Source: Labia minor
Lineage: Eukaryota > Arthropoda > Insecta > Dermaptera > Spongiphoridae
Direction of reading: 5' to 3'
NCBI GenBank assembly: GCA_963082975.1
Contig: OY720348.1
Coordinates: 67,977,719 to 68,041,718 of the forward strand
DNA length: 64,000 bases
Position 1 is the first letter of the stretch, and each line of letters opens with the position of its first letter. Position numbers and translations under genes: made by a program. Below the pieces are notes generated by a model. That model did not search any database and had not been told where the DNA came from. It worked only from the letters and a program-made list of their open reading frames with translations. Shown in pieces: positions 36,521 to 47,482 of the stretch.

Positions 36521-37462
36521 TATATTAGTGTATTATGAAAAATGTTTGTTAGTTGATAGTTTATATTTAATTTTGATTGTAATTTGAAATAACGTGAAAT
36601 TTAATTATTTTACAGGTATTTATTTTAATATTTCCATATGTTCATGTTTTTATTTAATTATTTTTTGTTAATTTATGTAACCTATTTTAAATCATTTTAC
36701 AGAAATAATAAAACGGTTATCAAAATTACAAATTAAATAACCAATCGATTTGATTCTTGACGATCCGTTTAGGTGAAAAAAAACATTTCTTCATTTTTTT
36801 TCTTTAAATAGTTTTGAAGTTCTTTTGACTTTATAGCAGAGTATTTGATTTGATAATAAAACAAATTTATTATTTGGTCAATTAGTTTTATAAATTTGAC
36901 GTTGTTACGAATACGTAGCATGTTAGATGGTCATTGTGAGCGGTCATATACCTTTTTTGAGTCATTCTCTGAGAATCCACTTTTCGTGTCGATCAACGAT
37001 CCAATGATGGATAAAAAAGTGAAGCATAGAAAAATATAATAAAAATTGTCAGATAAGGTCTAAAAATTTCGATAATAGAATGAGAATATATATTTTTAAT
37101 TTGTTCATAATTTACATTTCCTATTTAAAATTTTTTATTTATTTATATGCATTATAAAATTTATATTATATTTATTTATTTTGACTGTGCCCGTTAAAGA
37201 TGACCCGATCACCTCTGATAGAGTTTCTTCTTTGAATGTAAATTTAATGAGTGACAGAAGTGATAAATGATTGCTTCATGGCATAAATAATTTGGATTCA
37301 GTTTGAAACTTCAGTATCAATTTATTTTAAAAGTATATTTGTAAATCCATTGAATTGTCTCCTATTGTACTTACAATTTCTTGATATTCTCTGCAAACAC
37401 GTATCTTCAATCTTTCATTATTTTTATTTTTATTTAACCATGATAATAATTTTAATTAACTA
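36521..37462. other. Intergenic, no gene seen
   Basis: AT-rich DNA without recognisable repeat ends or ORFs. Confidence 0.4.
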
Positions 37463-38032
37463 AGGATGGGGGTGAAAAGTTTCCGGCCTGACCAAGAAAA
37501 ACGATGTTTTCAAATTTTTTTTTAGTTTTATTTTTCAACATTCAAGATAGCTGAGACCTGTACGATGTCAGCTGAACGTGTGCGAAATATTTTGCACAAC
37601 CATTTGAATATGGAAACGTCGGTGCCGCGTTTGGTAACGTTAGACCAAAAACTGCTTCGAAAAACCATTTCTACCGACAATTTGGCGCTGTAGGCGTAAT
37701 TTAAACGATTTGCGTCGATTCATAACTGTTGACGGGACTTGGGTCCACCACTACACTCCTGAAAATAATGAACAGTCAAAACAGTGGGTAAATCAGTATT
37801 TTGAGGAGCTTAACGAATCTATGTTTAAAACTGGCATAACAAAATTAGGACACCGTTGATTAAATTGAATTTAATCAATTAATCAATTTAATTAATTAAA
37901 TTAATTAGAGCGCCGTTATGAGAAATGTACCAGTGTTGATGGAGATTATGTTGAAAAATAAAGCAAAAAAAAAAACGAATTTAAAAACATCGTTTTTCTT
38001 GGTCAGGCCGGAAACTTTTCACCCCACCCTCG
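37463..38032 (+). mobile_element. Mariner-derived MITE 3, retains more transposase
   Basis: The longest of the four related elements. Besides the SAERVRNILHNHLNM-type N-terminus it keeps RFITVDGTWVHHYTPENNEQ (about 37715-37775) and QYFEELNESMFKTGITKLGH, so it covers the first catalytic aspartate region (VDG for the usual VDE, E to G). The HDN and SPD blocks are absent. Left end degenerate, right end ACCCCACCCTCG intact with TA beside it. Confidence 0.9.
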
Positions 38033-38693
38033 TATATTACTCGATTTTATTGTAATTTCTTTACTTGAAATTCCTAATATCTTTCTTGAAGAGTCATCAA
38101 CAACTATATTCCTATTCCTATTTTCAATATAGTTCTAATAAGATGTTGAGGAAAAAAACACACCCTTTCCCTGATCTCTTGACTTATTAACTTTCCTTTT
38201 CGTTATTCATTCCCTTTTCTCTTTTCTTGATTAAGCTCTTTTCAAATTTAATTCCTCGGTTTTCTCGTTCGATTAAAATGTCTTTAAATCTTGGCTTCCT
38301 TTCAACTTTCTGTTGCTTTCCATCATAAGAGTTTCGCTTTTACTTATTCAATTTTAAGTAATCCAGAGTGACGTTCTGGGAAATTGTAGCGTTGAGTCTT
38401 TACTAGTGTTCAATATTACTTGGGATTTAATTTCGTTAACCAGGGAAAGATTGAGTCGCCCATTCATGACATTCCACCATTTATTCTTCATTTTTTCTTT
38501 TTCTATATCTGGTTTCTAATGGGAAGAATCACACACACTGCTATATATATTACTATTTATTGATGAACTAATTAAGAAGTAGATTGGCCAAGACTGGTAT
38601 GGGTATGGGTTAATAATAGAAGTAGGTGGAAATTGACCGATGGTAGGAATGTGGGGGATCAGAATCGTTTGGAAGAATATTGTTACTGTAAAG

Positions 38694-38904
38694 TAGTGAT
38701 TCTCAACCTGGGCGATATAGCCCCCTGGGGGCGAACGACATCTTTCATGGGGGGGGGGGCGATAGTATTTTTGGTGGGCGAAATCATTTTCAACTCTAAA
38801 AAAAGGTAAGATGATTTTGAATTGTTATCTGTTAAAATGTGTAGGGGGCGAATTATGAAGCCTTACGAAGTGGGCGTTTAGTCCAAAAAGGTTGAGAACC
38901 ACTA
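38694..38904. mobile_element. hAT-type MITE, exact 8-bp TSD
   Basis: It begins TAGTGATTCTCAACCTGG and ends AGGTTGAGAACCACTA. CTGTAAAG flanks both sides exactly (38686-38693 and 38905-38912). The first base is T rather than the usual C at both ends. Confidence 0.92.
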
Positions 38905-39151
38905 CTGTAAAGAATATAAAAGGACTACAGATGATAATATATAATATTGATTCATTCATTTTTATAAATTAATTAACAAATGTTCTCTGGTTTAATGAAT
39001 GTTACTTGTTCAAAAAAATTAGTGATTTTATTAACTAGGCTTAGAATTGGCCACGTTCCTTGGCAAAAGGGCTCATTTGTTCAGAATTGAAATTATAAAG
39101 AATCCATTTTGTAAGTGTGATGCGAATTTATCTCCATTGTCCAATTTATAA

Positions 39152-39415
39152 AAAAAAACCTCTGACTTTTGTACGTTCTATGCAAGGAGAACGCCTATCA
39201 AGTCGATTATATCAATTAGGTGTCCTAGGATCAGTAGAACGGGTCCTATCAATCTTTACCTTGATGTTCTTGATCGGAGGCGCTACTTTTTATCAATATT
39301 GATCCCAGAGGCTGGGTTGACTCCGTCCTATAGACCCCAGCTAGAGATATTCCCTTGCCAGGCCCGGGACCACGAGAATGTGAGCCAACTTTGCTGCCTA
39401 CCACCCTGTGGTGCC
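39152..39415 (-). mobile_element. SINE family 2, copy 2, exact 15-bp TSD
   Basis: Perfect target duplication TTGTCCAATTTATAA at 39137-39151 and 39416-39430. Minus strand: tRNA-like head near 39415 and a 3' end AGTCAGAGGTTTTTTTT, so the RNA would end in a U run rather than poly(A). Confidence 0.92.
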
Positions 39416-40420
39416 TTGTCCAATTTATAATAAACAAATAAACAAATTCTATAAATCGGCTGTCCAATACATCAGTTTACCTACATCCATTTCTTCATTT
39501 CATTAATTTTAATAAATATTATAAAAATAAAACATGAAAAGAAATATTCCACCTTCATTTAATCTCCATTGATTTTTTTTTTTGGAAATGAATCATGTTA
39601 TAATGTATCGATAAAAGAATATTGTATATATAAATAAAAATATGTAATCTTAATTTTATTAACTGTATGTAATATAATATACACTGAAAAAAGGAAGACA
39701 TTTCAATGACACTTAAATTAAAAAAAAAAAAATTAACAAAAGTGATTTATTTATTAGCAGATAAATGGAGGAAATAAGAAATTTCATAAATTGCTTCACA
39801 TTGAAATGGATTCTAGGAATTCCTCATTCATCAATGTAAATTAACTTTGTTTAGTTAATTTACTGACCAATTCCCGGTAGCTTGAGAAAGTGTACATTGG
39901 AGTGGTGTATAATCCGTATAATATTACAATCGAAGAAGTAAATCGCCTTTCACGATCTTCCCCATCTTCATTCTCTTCTATTTCTACTTTATATAATCAT
40001 AGGATCATCCAAATATTTTTCTTTCGTTTTGAAATTATTAGATTAAATAAATCCAGCTCGGTTTCTTTTATTCTAAATCAGTTATTTCGAATCCCTTAGT
40101 TTTCTTGGTCTCTCTTTCTTTTTGAAATTGCCCGTCAATCAAATCTCTATCTCATGTCTCAACATCGAATCTATCAAGTCTTTTTCCTTTTCATCTCTAC
40201 CTATCTTTATTATGCCCGCTTCTTTTTTATGTCATTCACTATTCTTAACCTGTACATCTTAATTCACAAATGGAACTCCTCCTTTTTACAGTTCTATATT
40301 TTTTATTTCTTATATTTCTATTTTAATTAAAAATTCAAATAATTAAGAAAATAAAATTACTGTTTTAAATAGATTCTGCTTTAGAATACCTTTAGGGCTG
40401 TTGACTGAAAGGAAAAAAAA

Positions 40421-40690
40421 CCTCTAACTTTTGTTCGTCCTACGCAAGTCGGTTATATCAATGAGGTGTCCTATGATCAGTAGAACGGGTCCTATCAAAC
40501 TTTACCTTGATTTTCTTGATCGGAGGCACTACTTTTTATCAAGTAGCTTTCCAATTTTGATTCTGGAGGGTGGGTTGACTCCGTTCCATAGAACCCAGCT
40601 AGATAAATTTTCTTACCAGGCCTGGGACTTGAACCCGGGACCACGAAAATGTGAGCCAGCTACGCTACCTCCCACCATGTGGCGCCTCTA
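40421..40690 (-). mobile_element. SINE family 2, copy 3, best Pol III boxes
   Basis: On the minus strand the A-box-like GGTAGCGTAGCTGGC (40655-40669) and B-box GGTTCAAGTCCC (40624-40635) are well preserved, showing a tRNA origin. The 3' end again reaches a T run (40413-40420). Possible weak TSD GACTGAAAG/GACTAAAAG. Confidence 0.88.
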
Positions 40691-41621
40691 AGACTAAAAG
40701 ATAGCTTCTGATAATATTTTAATAACCAAAATGTGAATAAAACCAAATAAATTAATTGAAAACTTCATTCCAAATTTAAATTATTCTTATTAAATGTTTA
40801 AACACACAAAAATACTTGCCCACATTTTTCTAGCCATTCCTATTTTCAGTCACCCCCATTTATTTCTTATCCTCTTCCAATTCCTCTATGTTGTTATTTA
40901 TAATTATTAGCTTAGTTTTATTTTTATATAAAATAAAATATTTATCAATCCACTTTTTATGCTCCGATCTCAACATCTAGAAATAAATTAAGAAATGTTT
41001 TCCAATATGTTGTGGAATTTATGAAATATTTTATTACAAATTCTAATATATTATGTATATTCATCTAAAATATTTATACCATTAAATTAAACCATCTTAA
41101 AGTATAATTTCTATCTCCAATAAATTTAAAATTCTTCGACAAAAATTCTTTCTCCTACTATTTTCATTACTAGTTTTTATATTTTCTTTTTACTCTCCAT
41201 CTTTAAAATCTTAAATATTATTTTCAGTTAAAAATTTTAAAATTATATATTTTCATTTATTTTAATCATTGATTCATCGTATAAACTCCCTCCAATAACA
41301 TTTTAATATCATTTCTTTAATAATTAATGTATTTTTTTTTATTCGGTGGATTTATTTTACGCCACCAACATCATCCATAACATCCATTTGATCGTTATTT
41401 AAAAATAAAACTATTTTAACTTGGTAGTTTATTTTTTTAATATAATTAATCATTTCATTTTCATTTAATCGTTTATAAAATTAAAAAAAGGTTAATTAAT
41501 GATCTAATATATTAAAAAAAAAAAATGTTTTCCGAATATTCTTAAAATCTTAATTTTAAAATTTTGTATAAATATATTAATACATTATTATTGAATTATT
41601 ACTATATAAGATTAAGAAATT

Positions 41622-42489
41622 GTACTATCTCGCCAGAAATAATAATGCAATCACAAAAATTTTCGATGTCGAGATTTTGATGTTTTTATACGTTTTGAAG
41701 GTCCCTGGGTCATTTTCACTAAGGTTGAGAAAAATGTCTGTGTGTGTGTGTGTGTATGTAGACAAGATTACGCAAAAACAGTTGGAGCTAGAATCATGAA
41801 ATTTGGTACACGGGCATTATTCAAAATTCGTAGTTTTCTATCAACTTTTGAGAATTGCAGTTCTTTCGGAAGAGGACCATTATCTACGTTTTCATTTCTT
41901 TTCCTCTAAACCAATGATTCTCAAACTTTTTTACCGCGGCATACTTTTAACGGGTGGAAAATTTGGCGGCACACAAAGAAAAAATTAGGTGTAAAAGTTA
42001 TTTACTTTTTTTTAGAACCATATTAAAAAAAAATTGAAAAAAAGTCGAAAATGTTTAAGAGCTTGATCGCTAAAACATTTTACCTTTTTTTTAGAACCAT
42101 ATTGAAAAAAAGTCGGAAATGTTTAAGAGCCTGATCTCAAAAACATTTGACCTACATACATATAGAATAAATAAGTACTTTTTCTTAATTTGAACTTTAC
42201 ATTTGTAAAATTTGGCAGCACATTTTGAAAATCTCGCACAAAAGTGCCGCGGCACAGTGGTTGATAATCAGTGCTCTAAACTGACCGTAAAAATAAAGAT
42301 ATAAGTTTGGTAGTTTTTGACATGATTAAAAATTGTATATAACTGCTATATATAGAATTTCAGCATGATTGAATCGCTGAAAGTACTGGAATTAATTTTT
42401 GAAATTTTTTAACACGTTGACTGCAAATCATGCGCCTCGTGTCATCAACAAATTATCCAATTCAAATTAGTCGAGTGGAGATACTCCAG
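41622..42489 (-). mobile_element. Family A repeat split by a MITE
   Basis: Full-length family A in reverse orientation, from ACTATCTCGCCAG to ATACTCCAG, interrupted after CTCTAAAC by the hAT MITE 41912-42273. Confidence 0.85.
41912..42273. mobile_element. hAT-type MITE nested in family A, exact TSD
   Basis: CTCTAAAC occurs on both sides exactly (41904-41911 and 42274-42281), and once in uninterrupted family A copies (for example near 54895). Ends CAATGATTCTCAAAC and TTGATAATCAGTG. Two AT-rich monomers inside. Clearly younger than the host repeat. Confidence 0.93.
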
Positions 42490-42969
42490 ATTTTTTTATT
42501 TTGTAAACTCCCTTTTTATATCTATCATTCTTAACTTTAAATTATAAACAGTTTATGTTTCTTAATTTTTTATTTTCGACTATTAATTTGAATTTATACA
42601 TTAATAATATTAATTTTTTCTTAATTAAAAATAATATTTTTTTTAATGAAAATATAATAATTAATTATTAATATTTTATTAATTAGTATTTTAATTGTAA
42701 TTTTATTTCAAATATTGAATAAAGGATTAATTAAATATAATTAATAAATATAATTATTTATATAATTATATATATAATAATAATACTAAAATATTTAAAA
42801 ATATATAAAAATAAAAATAAATAATAATTTAAGTATTATTAAACCTTGATCTAAAATTAAAATACCAATTAATAAAATATGAAGGTAAAAGTTTTAAATT
42901 TAAATTTAATATACATTAAATAATTAAATCAATTTAATTACAATACTACACTGTAAATTAAAATTTTTA

Positions 42970-43057
42970 TTTATAATTAATTATATTTAATTTAAATAGA
43001 ATATATGTTAATTAATCCAATTCAAATTTGCGAGATAGTCGAGTGGAGACACTCCAG
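42970..43057 (-). mobile_element. Family A terminal fragment
   Basis: Only the CGAGATAGTCGAGTGGAGAC end with its AT-rich neighbour remains. Confidence 0.65.
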
Positions 43058-43221
43058 AAATTTTTTATATAATTTATATGAGTATATGAGAGATACAAAA
43101 TATTATCTTCTTTGGAATAATAAACTAAACCAAATTAATGAATTACTTAAAAGTCTAATGAAAATTGGTAGTTCATTATTCCTTCAGCATCCTTGGATTA
43201 ATCGATTTGTTGATTTATCTA

Positions 43222-43305
43222 TTTCTCTATCTCTGTGGCGTTAGTGATTTCGAATGTCCTATAATCATATTCCTCCAACCATTCCTATCCTGAGCCATCT
43301 GTACC
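43222..43305 (-). mobile_element. LINE 3' fragment
   Basis: It aligns to 8395-8470 (TATCTCTGTG, CCTATCCTGAGCCAT), a second 3' end of the same non-LTR family. Confidence 0.6.
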
Positions 43306-43938
43306 TAATTTCTATTATTTATTTATTTTAATTTGTTTTTTTTTATGTTTATAAAATTTATTAATTATTATTGAGTTAGTGAACAATTTGTTAATCTTTA
43401 CTAATATAATATTCAATTATTAAAGCTTTGGTGGTTGTTTATATTTATAACGGAATTTTGTAAATTTAACCACATATTGATATTTGTTATTGTAAATTTA
43501 TTCAAAAAATACAAACATATACACAACGTTGCGATTGCTACTTCTGCAATCGTTATCAAGCGATTGCAATGTTCGAGTGTCCAGTGACAAGTGACGAATG
43601 ATCCTTAATATAAGACCTCAGTCACCAACCAGATGGCGCTCGGAACATGCTTACAAATTCAAAATTACAGGAGAAAAAATAATTATTCTTAAACAATTAA
43701 TTTAAAGATTATAAACAAAACGTGAACAACAATTATTTTATGAATAAATTGAGTTCTTTAATTTTACATTATTTATTATATTAATATTAACGTAAATCAC
43801 TTGATTATCGAATTTGTTCCTAATTTTAATTTTATATATTCTTATCGCCTTTCTTACAATTGTAAATGTCTTTATATGGTCTCTTTTGTTGATTTGTTGC
43901 AGTAATGTCACGGTGAAGATCTCTCTCGTAGCATAAAG

Positions 43939-43989
43939 TATTGACGCCCCACCGCTCCTCCCCACAGAAGGCGCGTTCGGGCGTCAATA
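43939..43989. promoter_or_regulatory. 11-bp inverted repeat upstream of LNX start
   Basis: TATTGACGCCC (43939-43949) and GGGCGTCAATA (43979-43989) are perfect inverted arms around a 29-nt GC-rich spacer, 78 bp before the ATG. It may be a protein-binding site in the promoter or a hairpin in the 5' UTR; the transcription start is unknown. Confidence 0.4.
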
Positions 43990-44066
43990 TTTTATCTTCG
44001 AGAAGCCCTTTTCCCCCAACCCCTCCTTCTTTCTTCCTTTCCTGCTTTGCCTCTCCGAGCCGATCC

Positions 44067-44344
44067 ATGAACTCATCTTCGGAAGCCGCTGCCGACTGCT
44101 TGGTCTGCGGCCAGCACCACGCAACTACAGAGCCTCATGTCTACGATTATGCATCCGACGTCGACGATGATCTTACTTGTCACATTTGCCTGCAACCCTT
44201 CGTTGAACCTACCGACCTGCCATGCGGACACACGCTATGCTCCGCCTGCCTCTCAAGTTACCTTCGTCTCCATGCAGCCTGTCCCATCGACCGACTGCCA
44301 CTTGCAGCTGCACGCTGCGGTGCTTCCAGTCTCGTACTTCGCAG
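44067..44344 (+). CDS. Lnx: LNX-type E3 ubiquitin ligase, coding exon 1 (RING)
   Basis: The first ATG gives 92 full codons. The order is a CLVCGQHH motif (residues 11-18), VDDDLTCHICLQP (32-44) and a RING finger with zinc ligands C38, C41, C53, H55, C58, C61, C72 and D75. The C3HC3D pattern with CPxD at the end, and the CGQ-H...VDDDL lead-in, are diagnostic of LNX (ligand of Numb protein X). In vertebrates this ligase ubiquitinates Numb and other PDZ-bound partners. The exon ends CGCAG|GTCTTT in phase 2, and residue 93 is completed by exon 2. The ORF stays open upstream to 43941 but without ATG. The exon and its leader form a marked GC-rich island in an AT-rich window. The start context is weak (T at -3). 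Confidence 0.92.
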
Positions 44345-45424
44345 GTCTTTCTTTCTTTCATTCTTTTCAAAAAAAACAAAAAAAAAAAAAAAAGAACGTT
44401 AAAAAGAAGAAAAGTACAGTGCTCGACATATATCATTCCCACCCAAAGTTCAAATAAAGATTGATTCCTTTCTCAAATAAATTATAGGCGCTTTAGACTG
44501 TTATATAGTCTTTAATAAAAAGAATGTTGATAAATGTTGAGTCGTTTATAAGTTGACTTCCTAAAAAAAGAACAAATAACTTTTTATTAAAATGATCGAT
44601 TAAATTTACTTAATCAGAAAGAACGAAACCCATAACTAATTAAATTATTTACAATTGAATAACTTACAATAATACAATAACTAACCGATAAATAGATTTA
44701 TTTTAACATTTTAATATCATTATTAAGGGAATCCATCAATTATTAAGAGTAATACATTTTTCTTAACCATTTCAAGTTTACTATCCTATTTTCCTTCTAA
44801 TGATGTAAAAGAAAATCATTATTTGGAAATTAAAGGTTGAATCGACAATCAATTAGTAGTCCTAATGTTACATTTAAAAACAACAAATTCATTCATGAAT
44901 AGCATTTATAGGTACATTACTCCCCTTCCCCCAAATATAGATTTCTATTGAGTTTTTCGCTATGCTACCCAAGTTAAGAATGGGTATTTATAGATTTAGA
45001 TAAAGTCTGAAAATTGGTTAAAATTTTAATGAATTGAAGGGTTGAACCTCGCCTATCAATCAACTACACCACCCCTACGTCTATGTGTGATATAGCCCCT
45101 TCGTTATCTCTAACCCAATTTCCGCTAATACACGTATACGGAAATAGAAACCCTCCTTCTCCCCCAAGTTGGAAGTAACTGGGGACGAGAATAATCCGAT
45201 TCGAAGAAGAAATTCTTATTCAAAATATATGGTGCTGTTATTTTACTTAATAATTGCAAATTTCCATCTCTACAGTATATTAACAATTGCAAACGACAAT
45301 TAAAATGACTAAATTATATTATCTTATTATTTCCTAAACTTAGGAGAATACCAAGCTAAGGCTAAATCGGACATTTGATCAAATCTAAGTGAGTGCGAAA
45401 GACAAGCAAGGAACTTGGTTAATT
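44345..45424. other. LNX intron 1, 5' part
   Basis: After an A-rich stretch (44370-44410) no repeat family or exon is evident. Shadow ORFs over exon 1 continue into the intron. Confidence 0.4.
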
Positions 45425-45619
45425 ATGGGCAGGCCAATTGAGAAAGCTTCAGTTGATAAATCAAAGATAAAAGAAAACTTGAAGAAGTTGGGAGAGAATA
45501 GGTATTGGATGGTGGTTGGTCAGGACAGAGACTGTTTGAGAAATCTGCTTGCTGCGACTAATTTCCGAATCCCTTACCGTCATAGTGTTAAATTAGTTTC
45601 TTCTAAGGGAGGAAAATAA
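45425..45619 (+). pseudogene. Unrecognised 64-codon ORF inside LNX intron 1
   Basis: MGRPIEKASVDKSKIKENLK begins a basic, evenly composed peptide that ends VKLVSSKGGK-stop and looks protein-like rather than random. Directly upstream another frame reads EYQAKAKSDI and, after a stop, SNLSECERQARNLVNYGQAN, also protein-like, so the whole (about 45343-45619) resembles one coding region broken by a frameshift and stops. An AATAAA at 45638-45643 follows the stop. It could be a decayed retrocopy of a gene or a transposon piece. A TTAG acceptor-like site precedes it at 45342. I do not recognise the family and assign no function. Confidence 0.4.
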
Positions 45620-45810
45620 TTATGACCCAGAAAAATTAATAAAAAAACAAATAAATCAACTAATTTAAATTAATACTGTTAATGAATGTATATATTTTTA
45701 GTTTACCTTTATTTTTATAACGTTAAAAAGGTTAATTTTGCCTTTATAAAATGTCTAAAGTCTTTAAATATTTTCTTAAATTTCATTATAATTAAAAATA
45801 TTCAATAATA

Positions 45811-46450
45811 AGTTGACCTGTGGCCAGGTCCGAACCGACCGACGGTTCGAAATAAATTAATTTCCAGCTACAGAAACAATTTCAAATAATTTTCATATAT
45901 CTATTAATGTAATAAAATACAGATATGGATACATAAATAATAAATATAAACATTTTTAATTTTATTTTATTTATAATATATATGCAAGACCAGGCTGTGA
46001 CGTCATGCATGGCTGGATGACGTCATATAATTTTAAATCAAGAAAAAACTAATAAATATGATTTTTTTCGAGGATAAAACCAATACAAAATGCATGATTC
46101 GTGGTGATATATAAAAAAATCTCCTTTGGTGTGAAAATAACCCTTTCCTTCCTATCGTCGATCGCTAATACTACCACTTCCGGTTTCCGGAATTGCACCA
46201 AAAGTTGATCAATTCCTCCCACTGATGCATTAAGTAAATATACCAAATTTCATCAAAATCGGTTGAGCCGTTCAGGCTGTACACATCTATACGGACGGAC
46301 AGACGGACGGACGGACAGACGGACAGACATCATGCTAAAAATACTTTTTTCTGTTTAGAAAATGCATGATTCGTGGAGATATGTAAAAATCTCCACATGT
46401 GAAATTTGGTGTGAAAACAATACCTCCCTTACTATCGTCGGTCGGTAAAA
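45811..46450. mobile_element. Family C repeat, longest uninterrupted copy
   Basis: It runs from AGTTGACCTGTGGCCAGGTC to CTATCGTCGGTCGGTAAAA. Two GACGTCAT sites (about 45999 and 46019) flank TGCATGGCTGG. An internal GGAC microsatellite (46290-46330) follows a phrase AATCGGTTGAGCCGTTCAGG. The TCTCCAC/ATGCATGATTCGTGG segment occurs twice within the copy. Confidence 0.7.
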
Positions 46451-47482
46451 ATCAAGCAATGAAATTAAAATATCAAAATGATTAATAAATATTATACTCT
46501 ATTATAACATATACAATAAAAAAAATATATTTACTAATTAAATTAAAATATATTTTAAATAAGAACACAAAAAGATATGAATATTTTAATATAATGATTG
46601 AAATAAAATGAATGAAAACCTTTTGCATACATATTTTCAACCAAATACTATGTATCACTTCGGGGGTACAGGGGGCAGAGCCCCCTGCCTAGATCTGAGG
46701 AGCGCCAAAGTCAGTCTGAGCAGCTAGTTGTATTATACATTTAATTATTTTTTTGCAATTTCAAAATCTACTGGAAAATACTGCCTTCAATAAATAAGAT
46801 TAACCTTAATATTCACCCAAAGTCAGCTTTTCTTATTTGTTGTTCCACCTCAATCGGTTAGGATGCTAAATAAGAGAATAGTGATGTCTGAAATTAGTTA
46901 AGTTGCATTTGCAGATTGTGTATACGTGAACTATTGATTTCACCTCCTCTCTCTCTCTCTCTCCCTCCTTCACTCCGCTCTTCTCTATTCTAATATATGC
47001 TAACTTACATCTCCATAGAAATTTATTATATTCTATAATTAGAACTGTTATTTTTTTATTTTACCCATCAATATTCTAATAATTTTCTGGAAAAGTACTT
47101 TTTTCGCAATTTTACTTCTTATTCATTTTTTTTTTATTTTTTATTTTTTTTTTACACTTAACCCTTTGTATTTTATGTAAAAGATTCTTTTGAAAGAATA
47201 TATTAGATGGAAACAAGATGTAAAAGGTTTCAGTTTTTTTTCGACAAAGCTCGGTAACAAAGACGTGCATACATCAATTTAAATTTGCCTTTAAAGTCGC
47301 AATTTTTTCACTTTCTTTATTTTAGCTAAGTATAAATAAGAAATTTGCTTTTTATTTTATTATTATTTATTATTTACCTGGAATAGATATGTTTAATAAT
47401 ATTGTACATTTTTATACTTTTGTACAAGTGAAAATATCGAAATTATCATAAACAATTAGATAAAATTTATTTCGTATTAGTA
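46451..47482. other. LNX intron 1, middle
   Basis: AT-rich with a CT microsatellite near 46945-46965. No gene seen. Confidence 0.4.

Noticed and set aside
40154-40330. 58-codon hydrophobic ORF starting MSQHRIYQVF
   Set aside because: Rich in F, Y, L and I because the region is T-rich on the plus strand; no similarity to the micropeptides, no splice or composition support.
44137-44464. Alternative-frame ORFs over LNX exon 1
   Set aside because: Only the frame starting at 44067 keeps all RING zinc ligands.
46285-46335. GGAC repeats considered as a CRISPR-like or regulatory array
   Set aside because: Simple tetranucleotide microsatellite inside a family C repeat.
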